DNA from: a candidate division WOR-3 bacterium
Lineage (GTDB): Bacteria > Hydrothermota > Tepidihabitantia > SM23-42 > JAOAFX01
Assembly (NCBI GenBank): GCA_039802205.1
Contig: JBDRWD010000011.1
Location: 1 to 56,556, forward strand
Direction of reading: 5' to 3'
Length of the DNA stretch: 56,556 nt
The notes beneath the pieces are model-generated. The model searched no databases. It was given only the letters and a program-made list of their open reading frames with translations, and had not been told where the DNA came from. The position numbers were made by a program, and so were the translations under genes. Numbering within the stretch: position 1 is the first letter of the stretch; each line of letters opens with the position of its first letter. Shown here one piece after another: positions 29,411 through 38,341 of the stretch.

Positions 29411-30910
29411 ATGGAGATTAAAATCTTAAACCAATCAATCCTTGATTTTGATGGGGACATAATAATCGTAAACCTCTTTGAAGGCGTAAAGATACCCGGT
29501 GGTGGAACCGGTGCAGTTGATAAAGCCCTGGACGGTGCAATAACCGAAATGATAAAAAAAGAAGAGATTACCGGGAAACTCGGTGAAACCGCTGTATTCC
29601 CTACTTTCGGAAAATTGAAAGCCAGCAAGGTAATGGTTGTTGGCCTTGGTAAATCCGATAAATTCGGAATTGAAGAAATCCGAAAGGCAAGTGGTTCAGC
29701 CGCAATGGCTGCAAAAAGGGCAAAGGCAAAAAAAGTAGGAACGATTCTTCACGGCGCCGGGATTGGTGGGATTGACCCTGAAGTGGCAAGCCAAGCACTC
29801 AGCGAAGGTACGCTCCTTGCCCTTTATGAGTTCAATGTTTACAAAAAAGTTGAAAATAACAAAGGAATTGAAGAATTTTATATTGTTGAGATGGACAAAA
29901 ATAAGATTGGGAATATAAAAAAAGGTGTCCATCTCGGCACTATCCTTGCCCAATCCCAGAATATTGCACGGGATTTTACCAACGAACCCGCAAACAATCT
30001 CACACCGGAAAAATTTGAGAAAAAGGTTAAAGATATCATCAAAGATCTGGGACTCAGCGAGAAGATCAAAATAACAGTGATGGATAAAAAAGAGATAGAA
30101 AAACTCAAGATGGGTGCACTACTTTCGGTTGCCCAGGGTAGTGAGAATGAACCGAGATTTATCGTTTTACGATATGAAAATTCAAAAGGCCCTCTAATAA
30201 GCTTAATTGGCAAAACGGTAACTTTTGACTCGGGTGGTATTTCATTAAAACCTTCTGAAGGAATGGGTGCAATGAAGGGTGATATGACGGGTGGTGGCGT
30301 GGTATTTGCAACGACGCTCGCACTGGCACGGGCAGATGCAAAGGTCAATCTTTTGACAATAATTCCAGCGGTAGAGAATATGCCTTCAGGCAAGGCATCA
30401 AGACCCGGAGATATTGTAAGGGCAATGAATGGCAAAACGATTGAAATAATCTCAACTGATGCCGAAGGCAGGATGACCCTTGCCGATGCTTTATGCTATG
30501 CAGAAAAAGAAGGGGCAAAGACAATCGTTGATATTGCGACACTAACCGGCGGATGTGCGATTGCCTTAGGTGAAATCACTGCTGGTGTAATGGGTAATGA
30601 CCAGGAATTGATAGATAAATTGCTCGCAATCTCAAAAAATACTGGCGAACGGATGTGGCAATTGCCTCTGTTTGAAGAATACGATGAGAAGATAAAGAGT
30701 GATGTTGCAGATATAAAAAATTCTGGGGGCAGGCTTGCATCACCGATTACTGCAGGAATGTTTTTAAAACACTTTGTGGAAAAGGCAAAATGGGTTCACA
30801 TTGATATTGCGAGCAAAGAGTTTGCAGAAAAAGACCGATTCTATCAACCAAGGGGTGCCACAGGCTTTGGTGTGCGCACCTTATTTGAATTCTGTAGAAA
30901 TATTAAGTAG
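29411..30910 (+). CDS. pepA: leucyl aminopeptidase (M17 family)
   Basis: 499 residues. The N-terminal macro-like domain (about 1-160) precedes the catalytic domain with metal-binding motifs VTFDSGGISLKP, MKGDMTGGG and STDAEGRMTLADAL, the last being the M17 signature (usually NTDAEGR). It removes N-terminal residues from peptides in the cytoplasm as a two-metal hexamer. An AAAAGGAGATACA ribosome binding site precedes the ATG. The stop codon TAG lies inside a 95-bp direct repeat shared with 38550-38645. Confidence 0.95.
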   Translation: MEIKILNQSILDFDGDIIIVNLFEGVKIPGGGTGAVDKALDGAITEMIKKEEITGKLGETAVFPTFGKLKASKVMVVGLGKSDKFGIEEIRKASGSAAMAAKRAKAKKVGTILHGAGIGGIDPEVASQALSEGTLLALYEFNVYKKVENNKGIEEFYIVEMDKNKIGNIKKGVHLGTILAQSQNIARDFTNEPANNLTPEKFEKKVKDIIKDLGLSEKIKITVMDKKEIEKLKMGALLSVAQGSENEPRFIVLRYENSKGPLISLIGKTVTFDSGGISLKPSEGMGAMKGDMTGGGVVFATTLALARADAKVNLLTIIPAVENMPSGKASRPGDIVRAMNGKTIEIISTDAEGRMTLADALCYAEKEGAKTIVDIATLTGGCAIALGEITAGVMGNDQELIDKLLAISKNTGERMWQLPLFEEYDEKIKSDVADIKNSGGRLASPITAGMFLKHFVEKAKWVHIDIASKEFAEKDRFYQPRGATGFGVRTLFEFCRNIK

Positions 30911-30998
30911 GAGCGGTTTCCCAACCGCGATCAATCCCCGCTGGAAGCGGCTCCTACATCACAACATTACATAAAATTGCGAAAATATAGGGCAAACC
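30904..30998. repeat. 95-bp direct repeat, left copy
   Basis: It is identical to 38550-38645 except for one substitution and one 1-bp indel. Its first half is an imperfect hairpin (GTAGGAGCGGTTTCC with GGAAGCGGCTCCTAC). The two copies bracket the peptide-maturation gene block. It overlaps the pepA stop codon. Between it and 31085 I see nothing else. Confidence 0.9.
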
Positions 30999-31084
30999 AC
31001 ACTTTTTACTTAGACTTATTAAGTGATCATGGGTAAAAGCATGTCAACTGCTTTACCTCTATAGCCCCATTTTAATCTTAAAGC

Positions 31085-32425
31085 CTAATCCCAGCGACTT
31101 ATACCTCTCACTTTGAATTCTCCGAATTTCAAAAGGACAATTCCTTTTTGATTATTTGTCTTAGTCTCAATGGCGACGGTAGAACCTTCTTGGTTAATCA
31201 ATCTATTCATTTCACTATTTAGGGCAAATCGGGTGGCTCCGAAAGAGCGACTGCCAATATCGTAAGTAATTAAAATTATTTCTTTCCCAGCAATTGCAGT
31301 AATGTATAGCCGTTCTATATTAATCTTTTTCCTATAAAAAAAAATATCAGAACAGAGAAAAAAAGGATTAATAGATTCGCCTTTATTATCTGAGTATTCT
31401 TCCGTCCACAATATATTTCCATCTTTATCATACTTCAATAAAACAATCTTATTCAGTTCATTCTCATCTTCGCTACTCCCTGCAACATATACAGATAGCG
31501 ATTCATCTACTATGAGACCCGTGGGACTGTCATTTCTGTGCGCCGGACCATCATATTTCTTAGCCCAGAGCAGTTTATTCTTCTTATCATACTTGAGTAT
31601 GAAAAAATCATAACCCGTGTCATCATTTACACTAATACCCGTGAGATAAATATTTCCTTCTTTATCAGTCTTAATATCATGCAAAGCACCCTCTAATCCA
31701 GGGCTCTCATAAGTTGTCATTTTCAGAAAACTTCCAGAACTATCAAAAAGCATATGGCAGAAATTTCTTTTATCCTTCAAAACGCCACCAACAATTAATT
31801 CATTAGATTCTGCTATCAGAAACTTCAAACTTGCCATATCGCAGTTGGGTAGATAATGCTTTCTTATCCAGACCAGCTCTCCATTGGTTAGAACCTTTGA
31901 TATAACTAAAGTAGAAGAATCTTCAGAACTTTTCTGCCAGCCTATTGCTAATATATCATTTTGACGTGTCGCCAGCAAAATACCATCAAGTTCAACCATA
32001 GATTTATGGATACCGCGCGCCCATTGCATATTCCCTAAGCTATCATATTTGAGAACTACCAGATTATTAGCATTTTCGCTATCAACCGCAGTAGCCAAAA
32101 CATAAATCCCTAACTTGTTTTCTAATGTATTCTCCGAAATTAAGAGGATACACCTTCCATTACTTGATTTATAAATTCTATCTTGAAACAATCGACACCA
32201 TCTTAGATTCCCTTGTGAATTATACACTCCAACTAAGCAGACTTCGTTTCCGTTGTTTTTCTGATAAGAACCACAAATGTAAATATTTTTGGAATCTGTA
32301 AGACTATTTAGTTTATAACTGCCTGCCCCGGCCGGTTCAAATCGACGAGTCCATTCAACCTTAATGTTACTACAACTCAATATCAACCAGTAAAAAATTA
32401 CTACCTGCCCGATTTTTTTTCGCAC
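31085..32425 (-). CDS. beta-propeller (SBBP-like) lipoprotein
   Basis: 446 residues starting at GTG 32425. The N-terminus is a lipoprotein signal with a cysteine after LILS (about residue 18). The mature part is built of repeats of about 50-60 residues, each carrying a GNLRW, GNMQW, GELVW, KLLWAKKYDG or GNILWTEEY type strand and an IYICG, IYVLAT, VYVAGSS-like strand, as in SBBP beta-propellers. It probably sits on the membrane facing the periplasm or outside. It has its own promoter, so it may be regulated separately from the maturase operon upstream. Its link to the peptide system is positional. Confidence 0.75.
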   Translation of the reverse strand: MRKKIGQVVIFYWLILSCSNIKVEWTRRFEPAGAGSYKLNSLTDSKNIYICGSYQKNNGNEVCLVGVYNSQGNLRWCRLFQDRIYKSSNGRCILLISENTLENKLGIYVLATAVDSENANNLVVLKYDSLGNMQWARGIHKSMVELDGILLATRQNDILAIGWQKSSEDSSTLVISKVLTNGELVWIRKHYLPNCDMASLKFLIAESNELIVGGVLKDKRNFCHMLFDSSGSFLKMTTYESPGLEGALHDIKTDKEGNIYLTGISVNDDTGYDFFILKYDKKNKLLWAKKYDGPAHRNDSPTGLIVDESLSVYVAGSSEDENELNKIVLLKYDKDGNILWTEEYSDNKGESINPFFLCSDIFFYRKKINIERLYITAIAGKEIILITYDIGSRSFGATRFALNSEMNRLINQEGSTVAIETKTNNQKGIVLLKFGEFKVRGISRWD

Positions 32426-32430
32426 AGACT

Positions 32431-32458
32431 ATTATAACAAGAAATCGTTTTATGTCAA
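32431..32458 (-). promoter_or_regulatory. promoter of the propeller lipoprotein gene (leaderless)
   Basis: TTGACA (32453-32458), a 16-bp spacer and TATAAT (32431-32436), lying between the ABC transporter stop and the GTG start at 32425. Only 5 nt separate the -10 box from the start codon. Confidence 0.75.
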
Positions 32459-32472
32459 CCCCCCAGATGTTG

Positions 32473-34239
32473 TCACTGATTTTTTGATAAATTTTTTGGT
32501 GTTAGCGCTTCAATCTGAGATTCAAATAGATGTCGGTAACATTCACAGTTTTCTAATAAATAATCATGGTTTCCTTTAGCAACAATTTTGCCTTTATCTA
32601 ACACAAATATCATATCGGCTTCTAATATGGTGGCAAGCCTATGAGCTACTAAAATAATGATACGTCCGCGCTTTAAATTCTGCAAAGATTTCTGGATGAG
32701 ATTTTCTGAAAATGAATCAATTTGGGAAGTTCCTTCATCAATAATCAAAATTTTTGGATTCTTTATGATTGCGCGTGCTAATGCAATCCTTTGTTTTTCA
32801 CCGCCCGATAGTTTAGCACCTTTTTCGCCAACTATCGTTTCATAACGATAGGGAAGATTGTTAATAAAATCATGGGCGTAAGCCAATCTCGCTGATTCTA
32901 CTATTTCTTTATCAGAGGCATCAGGTTTTCCCATCTTTATGTTCTCTTTGATTGTAGTGCTAAACAAGAACGGTTCCTGTGGAACCAAACTTATCATCCT
33001 CCTTAAAGCTCGTTTGTCAATTCTTCTTAATTCCGTGTTATTTAGAAAGATTTTCCCTTTATATGAATCGTATAATCCTAACAACAAATTTATTATAGTT
33101 GTCTTCCCTGTACCACTCTCCCCCACCAGTGCAGTAATTTCATTTTCATTAAAAACTAAATTTATCTGTTTTAATATTTCCTTCTTTGAATCATAGGCAA
33201 ACGTAACATTATAATATCGCACTTTCTTTACCACGGGAGGTGCTAATCCACATTGATATTCACCAGAAACAGGGGTATCTAAAACATGATAAATTCTTTT
33301 AATTATAGCAATTGATTGTTGAATCCTTGTATTTGTATATATGAGAGATTGGATATTCGAAAAAATCATATTTAGATACGCAATCACAACATAGACCGTT
33401 CCCACAGATGTTCTGCCGTGCATAATTTGAATTCCAAGAATGTATATCACAGCTAATGTGCTCAAGGCAGTTATCAAAGAAGTTGTATCATAGATAGCTG
33501 CCCTTAGATATTCTTTTACTATTGACCTTTTAATTAAAGCTTTTAAATCTTTAATTATTCTTAATTTAAAAAAGTTTTCAAGACCATGCGATTTGATAAA
33601 ATAAACGGAAGAGAAAACTTCCTGATATTTATTCCCCATGGTTGCTTGTGCTTCTTGTACTTCATTAGTTACTCGTCTTATTCTTCTAAGAAATAAAAAT
33701 GTCATCAAAACATAAATAGGAATTAAAATAATCATAGCAAGAGCTAAGATTTCACTAATTGCAAATGTTATGGAAATGATAGCGATAATGGTAAAGAAAG
33801 GGGTAGCAATATTAGTAAATATATCAGTAAATATGTTGCCCAATGATTCTGTGTCTGATATTATTCGGGTACTTAAGTATCCTGATTCCTTATCTCTGAA
33901 AAAAGAAATTGGCAATAGTTGAATATGCTTAAACAAACCCAATAGTATAAAAAATTTGATTTTCTGTTTTGTTTTTTCAATCCAAAAGTCTTGAAGCAAA
34001 AGGAGAATATAAGATATGGCTACATTTAGGAAATACAGAAAGGCAACGCCCTTCAACAATGTAAAATTTTTGCACACGAAAACATCATCAATCAAGAATA
34101 GAATCAACAGTGGTCTAACGGTCCTTAAGCCCGTAGATAATAAAGTGGCACATAGAATTGTAATTCCTACTTTCCAATGAGGTAAGATAAAAGAGCGTAT
34201 AAATCTTAGTTCAACTCCGAAATCTGATTTGTTATCCAA
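32473..34239 (-). CDS. ABC exporter, fused membrane and ATPase domains
   Basis: 588 residues. Six membrane helices occupy about 20-310, followed by a nucleotide-binding domain (about 340-575) with Walker A GESGTGKTT, signature LSGGEKQ, Walker B ILIIDEGTS and switch histidine LVAHRL. There is no N-terminal C39 peptidase domain, so leader removal must be done by another enzyme. The start is TTG at 34239 behind a GTAGGGA-type site, 10 nt after the metallopeptidase-like gene. With an HlyD-type adaptor in the same operon it is the likely exporter of the modified peptide (inference). Confidence 0.9.
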   Translation of the reverse strand: MDNKSDFGVELRFIRSFILPHWKVGITILCATLLSTGLRTVRPLLILFLIDDVFVCKNFTLLKGVAFLYFLNVAISYILLLLQDFWIEKTKQKIKFFILLGLFKHIQLLPISFFRDKESGYLSTRIISDTESLGNIFTDIFTNIATPFFTIIAIISITFAISEILALAMIILIPIYVLMTFLFLRRIRRVTNEVQEAQATMGNKYQEVFSSVYFIKSHGLENFFKLRIIKDLKALIKRSIVKEYLRAAIYDTTSLITALSTLAVIYILGIQIMHGRTSVGTVYVVIAYLNMIFSNIQSLIYTNTRIQQSIAIIKRIYHVLDTPVSGEYQCGLAPPVVKKVRYYNVTFAYDSKKEILKQINLVFNENEITALVGESGTGKTTIINLLLGLYDSYKGKIFLNNTELRRIDKRALRRMISLVPQEPFLFSTTIKENIKMGKPDASDKEIVESARLAYAHDFINNLPYRYETIVGEKGAKLSGGEKQRIALARAIIKNPKILIIDEGTSQIDSFSENLIQKSLQNLKRGRIIILVAHRLATILEADMIFVLDKGKIVAKGNHDYLLENCECYRHLFESQIEALTPKNLSKNQ

Positions 34240-34249
34240 TCCCTACTTC

Positions 34250-35290
34250 CTACTTCGTTAACCACAATAACCATTCGTCATTAATTTCATTCAGCGCCTT
34301 TCCATAGATTTCGTGTAACGCTGCAACAAGGCTGTCCCAACTTTTTGCTCCTTTGTATAATGCCACAAAAGACTTAATGCCATAATTTGTAATCAAGAAT
34401 TTAACAAAAGAAGCAGCCTCAAAATAGGCAATGTCTTCAGGAATACTACGAAATTTCCACATAAGAGTATCAAGAGGAACTAATTGATTTTTCAATCTCA
34501 ATTCGTCTATAATACTATCTAGCTTCTGTGGTTCCCATATAAACGTATAGTAAGTAGCAACTCCTTCCACCAAAAAGTCCATGGAAACATCAATAATCGC
34601 ATATGTAATTGCGTGAACTATTTCATGATAACTCAGCGCGGGAGCAATTATTGTTTTTGTTTTCCCGGGGAAACAAGTACCACCTGCACTACTTAGTTTA
34701 CCCTGGAGCAAGCCTGCTTCCTCTTTGTCTTTGCATAGATAGTAATCGATTCGTTCGTGCTGTACTCCCAGTTCCTGTGTTACATCTTCATAAAAATTAT
34801 CAATGTCGGTTATCATACTATCAGATACAATTTGCCTGCTATAGATATTAAAGTATTTTGACCGAAATAATTTCCAATCTTTTGTAAAGAATTTCCAATT
34901 TACAATAACTATCTTACCATTCTCATCGGCAAAATAGACAATCCTTTCCATTACTTTTTGCTTACCATCTTTCGTATAAGCGGAAACTAAAACTCTATAA
35001 TATGAAGTAGAATTGTATGATTTCTTTTCAACACCATCCACAACAATTTTGAGATTAGAAAGGATTTTACACCATTTGTCAAAAGTAGTAGAATCCGATG
35101 GTGTATCATGCTTTGAATAAAACTGCAAGTATTTAGCGTAATTATGCGTGTATGCCGTATTGAAGTATTCGCGGCATGCTTCTTCTATTTGCACTAACTT
35201 GCTTTTTTCACTATTAATGTGGGGAAAGCAAGTTAAGAGGCATAGAAAAATGACAAGCTTAGGATACTTTATTAGAACAACATGATTCAT
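34250..35290 (-). CDS. exported zinc metallopeptidase-like protein (MA-type HExxH)
   Basis: 346 residues with an N-terminal signal sequence (hydrophobic 9-22; a cysteine at 21 could make it a lipoprotein, but the -1 residue is Thr). The region about 30-135 resembles an NTF2-like fold. A gluzincin-type site follows: H222-E-I-V-H226 and a likely third ligand E242 in FLVEGVATYY. It lies directly downstream of the small Cys-rich peptide gene and upstream of the exporter, with an AAAGGAG ribosome binding site. It is a good candidate for leader cleavage or peptide processing outside the membrane (inference). No close named family was recognised. Confidence 0.7.
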   Translation of the reverse strand: MNHVVLIKYPKLVIFLCLLTCFPHINSEKSKLVQIEEACREYFNTAYTHNYAKYLQFYSKHDTPSDSTTFDKWCKILSNLKIVVDGVEKKSYNSTSYYRVLVSAYTKDGKQKVMERIVYFADENGKIVIVNWKFFTKDWKLFRSKYFNIYSRQIVSDSMITDIDNFYEDVTQELGVQHERIDYYLCKDKEEAGLLQGKLSSAGGTCFPGKTKTIIAPALSYHEIVHAITYAIIDVSMDFLVEGVATYYTFIWEPQKLDSIIDELRLKNQLVPLDTLMWKFRSIPEDIAYFEAASFVKFLITNYGIKSFVALYKGAKSWDSLVAALHEIYGKALNEINDEWLLWLTK

Positions 35291-35345
35291 ATTAAACTCC
35301 TTTCTTCGTATAAGGGCGGAAAGAACCCTGCAGAGATGCGATTAT

Positions 35346-35483
35346 TTATGGAATGTAGACATAAAGGCCATCGCACTCAACAGTTGCCCCAAAGTTTAAT
35401 TCTGGGCAACAGGTACAAGGCGATGGTGGTTCAGTCGTATGAGGCACGCTTGGTCCTCGATTAAGAAGCCTTATGTGTGCCAT
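35346..35483 (-). CDS. 45-residue four-cysteine RiPP precursor candidate
   Basis: A short open frame with an excellent ribosome binding site (AAAGGAGGTGATAGAT then ATG). It lies 33 nt after the maturase stop and 55 nt before the metallopeptidase-like gene. The peptide starts MAHIRLLNRG, runs through a Pro/Thr stretch and contains PCTCCPE, with cysteines at 23, 25, 26 and 37, and ends GLYVYIP. Size, a basic start and clustered cysteines next to a SPASM radical SAM enzyme fit a precursor that receives thioether or similar cross-links. The opening MAHIRLLN resembles the start of SCIFF-type precursors (six Cys in about 45 residues). The function is inferred from context. Confidence 0.8.
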   Translation of the reverse strand: MAHIRLLNRGPSVPHTTEPPSPCTCCPELNFGATVECDGLYVYIP

Positions 35484-35516
35484 ATCTATCACCTCCTTTC
35501 AACCGCACTGTTGTCT

Positions 35517-36977
35517 TTAAGTACCCTCAGCAGAAGTTCTCTCCGCCCGGTATTTAGCAAGTCTCTTATTTAAATATTCGTACCCAACTAAGTCAACCAA
35601 ATAAGCATAAGCAAACAAATTTATTTCAAGAACTCTTTGGGCGAAATTACAGACAATTTCTGAAATTGGTTTATAATCATCCAATAGATCCCCGGCATGA
35701 CATCCGCCCCCACATATATTTCTCGCCCAACACACATTACAAATTTTTCTCCGGTTACTAATAATCTGGTGATATTTCGACTGACAATTTCTGCTGAATC
35801 CTTGATTCAAATTCCCCATGAGGTAATTTTGAAGTCCAATAAACACGCCGCAAGGATATATTTCGCCATTTGGCGAAATAGCAACTTGGTATTGTCCCAT
35901 TCCACAGCCCAAGGGTTTTCTTAATCTAAAATGTAAGTTTGCAATATCTCTCATATTAGCAAAAGATATCTCGGGACGCTGCATAAAACACTCAACCATG
36001 TATTTACAGAAATTAAGGTAATTTTTAAGATAAATCTCTCCCATTGCGGTATTAGGATCAATTCCATATATCCGATAATCACAAAACGCATTTGGCGCGG
36101 CTTTACCAAACGAAAGTCTTCTTGCCCCAAGCTGAAAAAAATGTTCAGCTGTATTAATCATATCTAAATTATACCTTGTGATCGTCGTCCTTATTAATAT
36201 CCTGTCTGGATCATAATGTTCTAATAATTTTTTGAGATTCTTTACTACTATGTCATATGAACCTATTCCGTTTTTGAATGGTCTACATCGATTCTGGACA
36301 TCAGGTGGTCCATCTAAACTTAGATTCAGGTATATTTTATAATTCTTTATAAACTGCAGTATTTTATCATCAAGAACAGAACCGTTTGTAGAAAGAAGAA
36401 AAAGAATTTCTTTATTATACTTCTCTGCCATTTTCTTGCCGTATTCCACGGTGATCTTTATCGTCGGAAAGTTTAATAATGGTTCTCCACCCGTAAACGA
36501 AACTAAACAAATTTTTGCATCACCAGATTCGTGCATTAAAAAATCTATAGATTTAATGCCTATTTCGGGTGGCATGGGCGTGTGTCTTTTATAAAAAGCA
36601 CCTTTGTCAGCAAGGCAATAAATGCAATTCAAATTGCAATCTTGTGACACAATCATCATTAATTGCGATATAGGTTGAGAAGCATTCACACTGGATAGAT
36701 TATCTATTTTATCATCTTTGAGACTATCAAAAAAGCCTAATTTCAATAAAGCAGCGTACAGGTCACTAATTTCAGTCAAAGAATATTTTTCAATGGCTGT
36801 TTTTGGAGAAGTCAAAAATTCATACGCCATCTCATCTAACTGATATATTTCAAGTGTAGAAGATTTAAATGCTAAATTTTTGCTTTCAATTCTAAAAATA
36901 TGAATTTCTCTCGGGTCGTAATGTATATTCGAATAAACTTCTGAAGTGTTGACAGAATTTTCATTGTCCATTGCCAT
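35517..36977 (-). CDS. radical SAM/SPASM peptide maturase
   Basis: 486 residues from the ATG at 36977, chosen because GGAGG lies 5 nt upstream; longer in-frame starts overlap the adaptor gene. The N-terminal 90 residues (HIFRIE, then YQLDEMAYEFL) resemble the front part of SCIFF-type maturases. The radical SAM cluster motif is CNLNCIYC at C114, C118 and C121, followed by SFTGGEPLLNF. A full SPASM domain ends the protein (CGMGQYQVAISPNGEIYPCG, then CNVCWARNICGGGC and a last Cys near 443), giving ligands for two auxiliary [4Fe-4S] clusters. It probably modifies the 45-residue peptide encoded next. Confidence 0.93.
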   Translation of the reverse strand: MAMDNENSVNTSEVYSNIHYDPREIHIFRIESKNLAFKSSTLEIYQLDEMAYEFLTSPKTAIEKYSLTEISDLYAALLKLGFFDSLKDDKIDNLSSVNASQPISQLMMIVSQDCNLNCIYCLADKGAFYKRHTPMPPEIGIKSIDFLMHESGDAKICLVSFTGGEPLLNFPTIKITVEYGKKMAEKYNKEILFLLSTNGSVLDDKILQFIKNYKIYLNLSLDGPPDVQNRCRPFKNGIGSYDIVVKNLKKLLEHYDPDRILIRTTITRYNLDMINTAEHFFQLGARRLSFGKAAPNAFCDYRIYGIDPNTAMGEIYLKNYLNFCKYMVECFMQRPEISFANMRDIANLHFRLRKPLGCGMGQYQVAISPNGEIYPCGVFIGLQNYLMGNLNQGFSRNCQSKYHQIISNRRKICNVCWARNICGGGCHAGDLLDDYKPISEIVCNFAQRVLEINLFAYAYLVDLVGYEYLNKRLAKYRAERTSAEGT

Positions 36978-36991
36978 TGTATCCTCCATCT

Positions 36992-38098
36992 TCAAAATTT
37001 TGAATGTACACCAAAAATCTTGGTAATTAACGGTACATCTGAATGAGTGCTGATTTTTGCCTTGCCTGACAGGTAAAGCTTTGAAATCAAGCAATCAGGG
37101 ACATTCGTAACTGTTATTTTCATCCTTACCCAACCTCTGCCCCAGTCATCCGGATTTACAATTTCGTCTATTGCATCTACTGCACCATCAAGCCACGGAT
37201 ATTGCGGAAATGGATATGCGTTAAGAAAAATTTTAACCTTTGTTCCCCTCTTAACTTTAAAAACTTCGTTTTCGCTTATATGGCACGAAAAGTAAATGTT
37301 TTCTAAATTAAACAATTCAAGTAATTCATCCCCTTCATTAATTTTTTTTCCCACATCCAGTGCATTTTTTAGACAGCAAAAACCATCGATGGGTGAACAA
37401 ACTACTGCTGCGGCTAACTTACTCTTTAAAGTAGATATTTCGTTTTGAATCACTTGTAACTCCCGCACTTTCTGCTTTATTAATCTCTTATATCGCTTAT
37501 GTTGTATGACTACACTCTGGTTGTACACATTATATGTAGCGAGTTTAATCTTGTAGTCTCTCACTCTACTATCGTAATCTGATTTGCTTATTAGGTGTTT
37601 ACTATAGAGAGTTTCTGCAATTATGTATTTTGAATATGCTTCATCGAGTTGATATTTTAACTGCTCTACACTAACATTCCCCCAAGATGATTCATAGAGA
37701 GAATTTTGAAATAAATTCTTTTCACTAATAAGTAACTCAGATATCTCATCCTCAAGATTCTCACGTTTGAATAAGAGCGAATATAATTCATTTTCGATAG
37801 CTGTTTTATCAAAAATAACCAGTGTATCCCCAATTTTAACCTCCTGGCAATCCTTAACAAATATGTATTTTACAATCCCGTTTATTTTTGAATACACCTT
37901 GATTTTATTTTTAGCATCAATATATCCTAAGGCAACAATCTCCTGTTTCGTACTCAATTTTATAATTAACAAAATGTTAATCACAGCAAGCAAAAAGATG
38001 ATAAATAGAATAAATATTGCGTTTCTGCTCATAATATACAAGTATCGACGAATCATCCTGAAGACCTGGGTTTTCAAAATGACGATTTCCTTTGGCAT
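36992..38098 (-). CDS. HlyD-family membrane fusion (adaptor) protein
   Basis: 368 residues. One transmembrane helix (about 24-48) is followed by a biotinyl-lipoyl-like half-motif (VYSKINGIVKYIFV and VKIGDTLVIF), a coiled-coil hairpin (about 100-230), the second lipoyl half (VCSPIDGFCC) and beta-barrel domains. It should bridge the inner-membrane ABC exporter to an outer-membrane channel, which is not encoded here. It is the first gene of the peptide operon, with an AGAGGA ribosome binding site. It ends 14 nt before the maturase start. Confidence 0.9.
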   Translation of the reverse strand: MPKEIVILKTQVFRMIRRYLYIMSRNAIFILFIIFLLAVINILLIIKLSTKQEIVALGYIDAKNKIKVYSKINGIVKYIFVKDCQEVKIGDTLVIFDKTAIENELYSLLFKRENLEDEISELLISEKNLFQNSLYESSWGNVSVEQLKYQLDEAYSKYIIAETLYSKHLISKSDYDSRVRDYKIKLATYNVYNQSVVIQHKRYKRLIKQKVRELQVIQNEISTLKSKLAAAVVCSPIDGFCCLKNALDVGKKINEGDELLELFNLENIYFSCHISENEVFKVKRGTKVKIFLNAYPFPQYPWLDGAVDAIDEIVNPDDWGRGWVRMKITVTNVPDCLISKLYLSGKAKISTHSDVPLITKIFGVHSKF

Positions 38099-38260
38099 AG
38101 AATTTTTTCCTCTGTTTTATCTAAATCAATAGGTATGTATTCTGTTACTAGCCAGAGCAACTTCCCATTCTCTGATAAATGGTTGCATTCGTGCGAAGAA
38201 TTTAACATAAATTGTTTGCGCAAAAAATATGATAACTCAAAGAAGCTGTATGGACTTATA

Positions 38261-38282
38261 AGGTAGGTAGGTAGGTAGGTAG
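38261..38282. repeat. AGGT tetranucleotide tandem repeat in the peptide-operon leader
   Basis: Five perfect AGGT units plus AG, between the operon promoter and the HlyD start. The surrounding stretch 38099-38549 holds no convincing gene. On the transcribed strand it is ACCT/TACC repeated, about 25-45 nt after the predicted start of transcription. Confidence 0.85.
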
Positions 38283-38313
38283 TATTTACTAATTCCTATT
38301 AATAGCATAGTCT

Positions 38314-38341
38314 ATTCTATTAACATAATGTTTTTTGTCAA
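38314..38341 (-). promoter_or_regulatory. promoter of the peptide-maturation operon
   Basis: TTGACA (38336-38341), a 16-bp spacer and TAGAAT (38314-38319). It gives an unusually long leader of about 200 nt before the HlyD start at 38098, in contrast with the leaderless genes elsewhere. Confidence 0.65.

Noticed and set aside
38074-38208. 44-codon minus-strand frame (MLNSSHECNHL start) overlapping the HlyD start
   Set aside because: No ribosome binding site, and it overlaps the HlyD gene in another frame; a second precursor is possible but unsupported.
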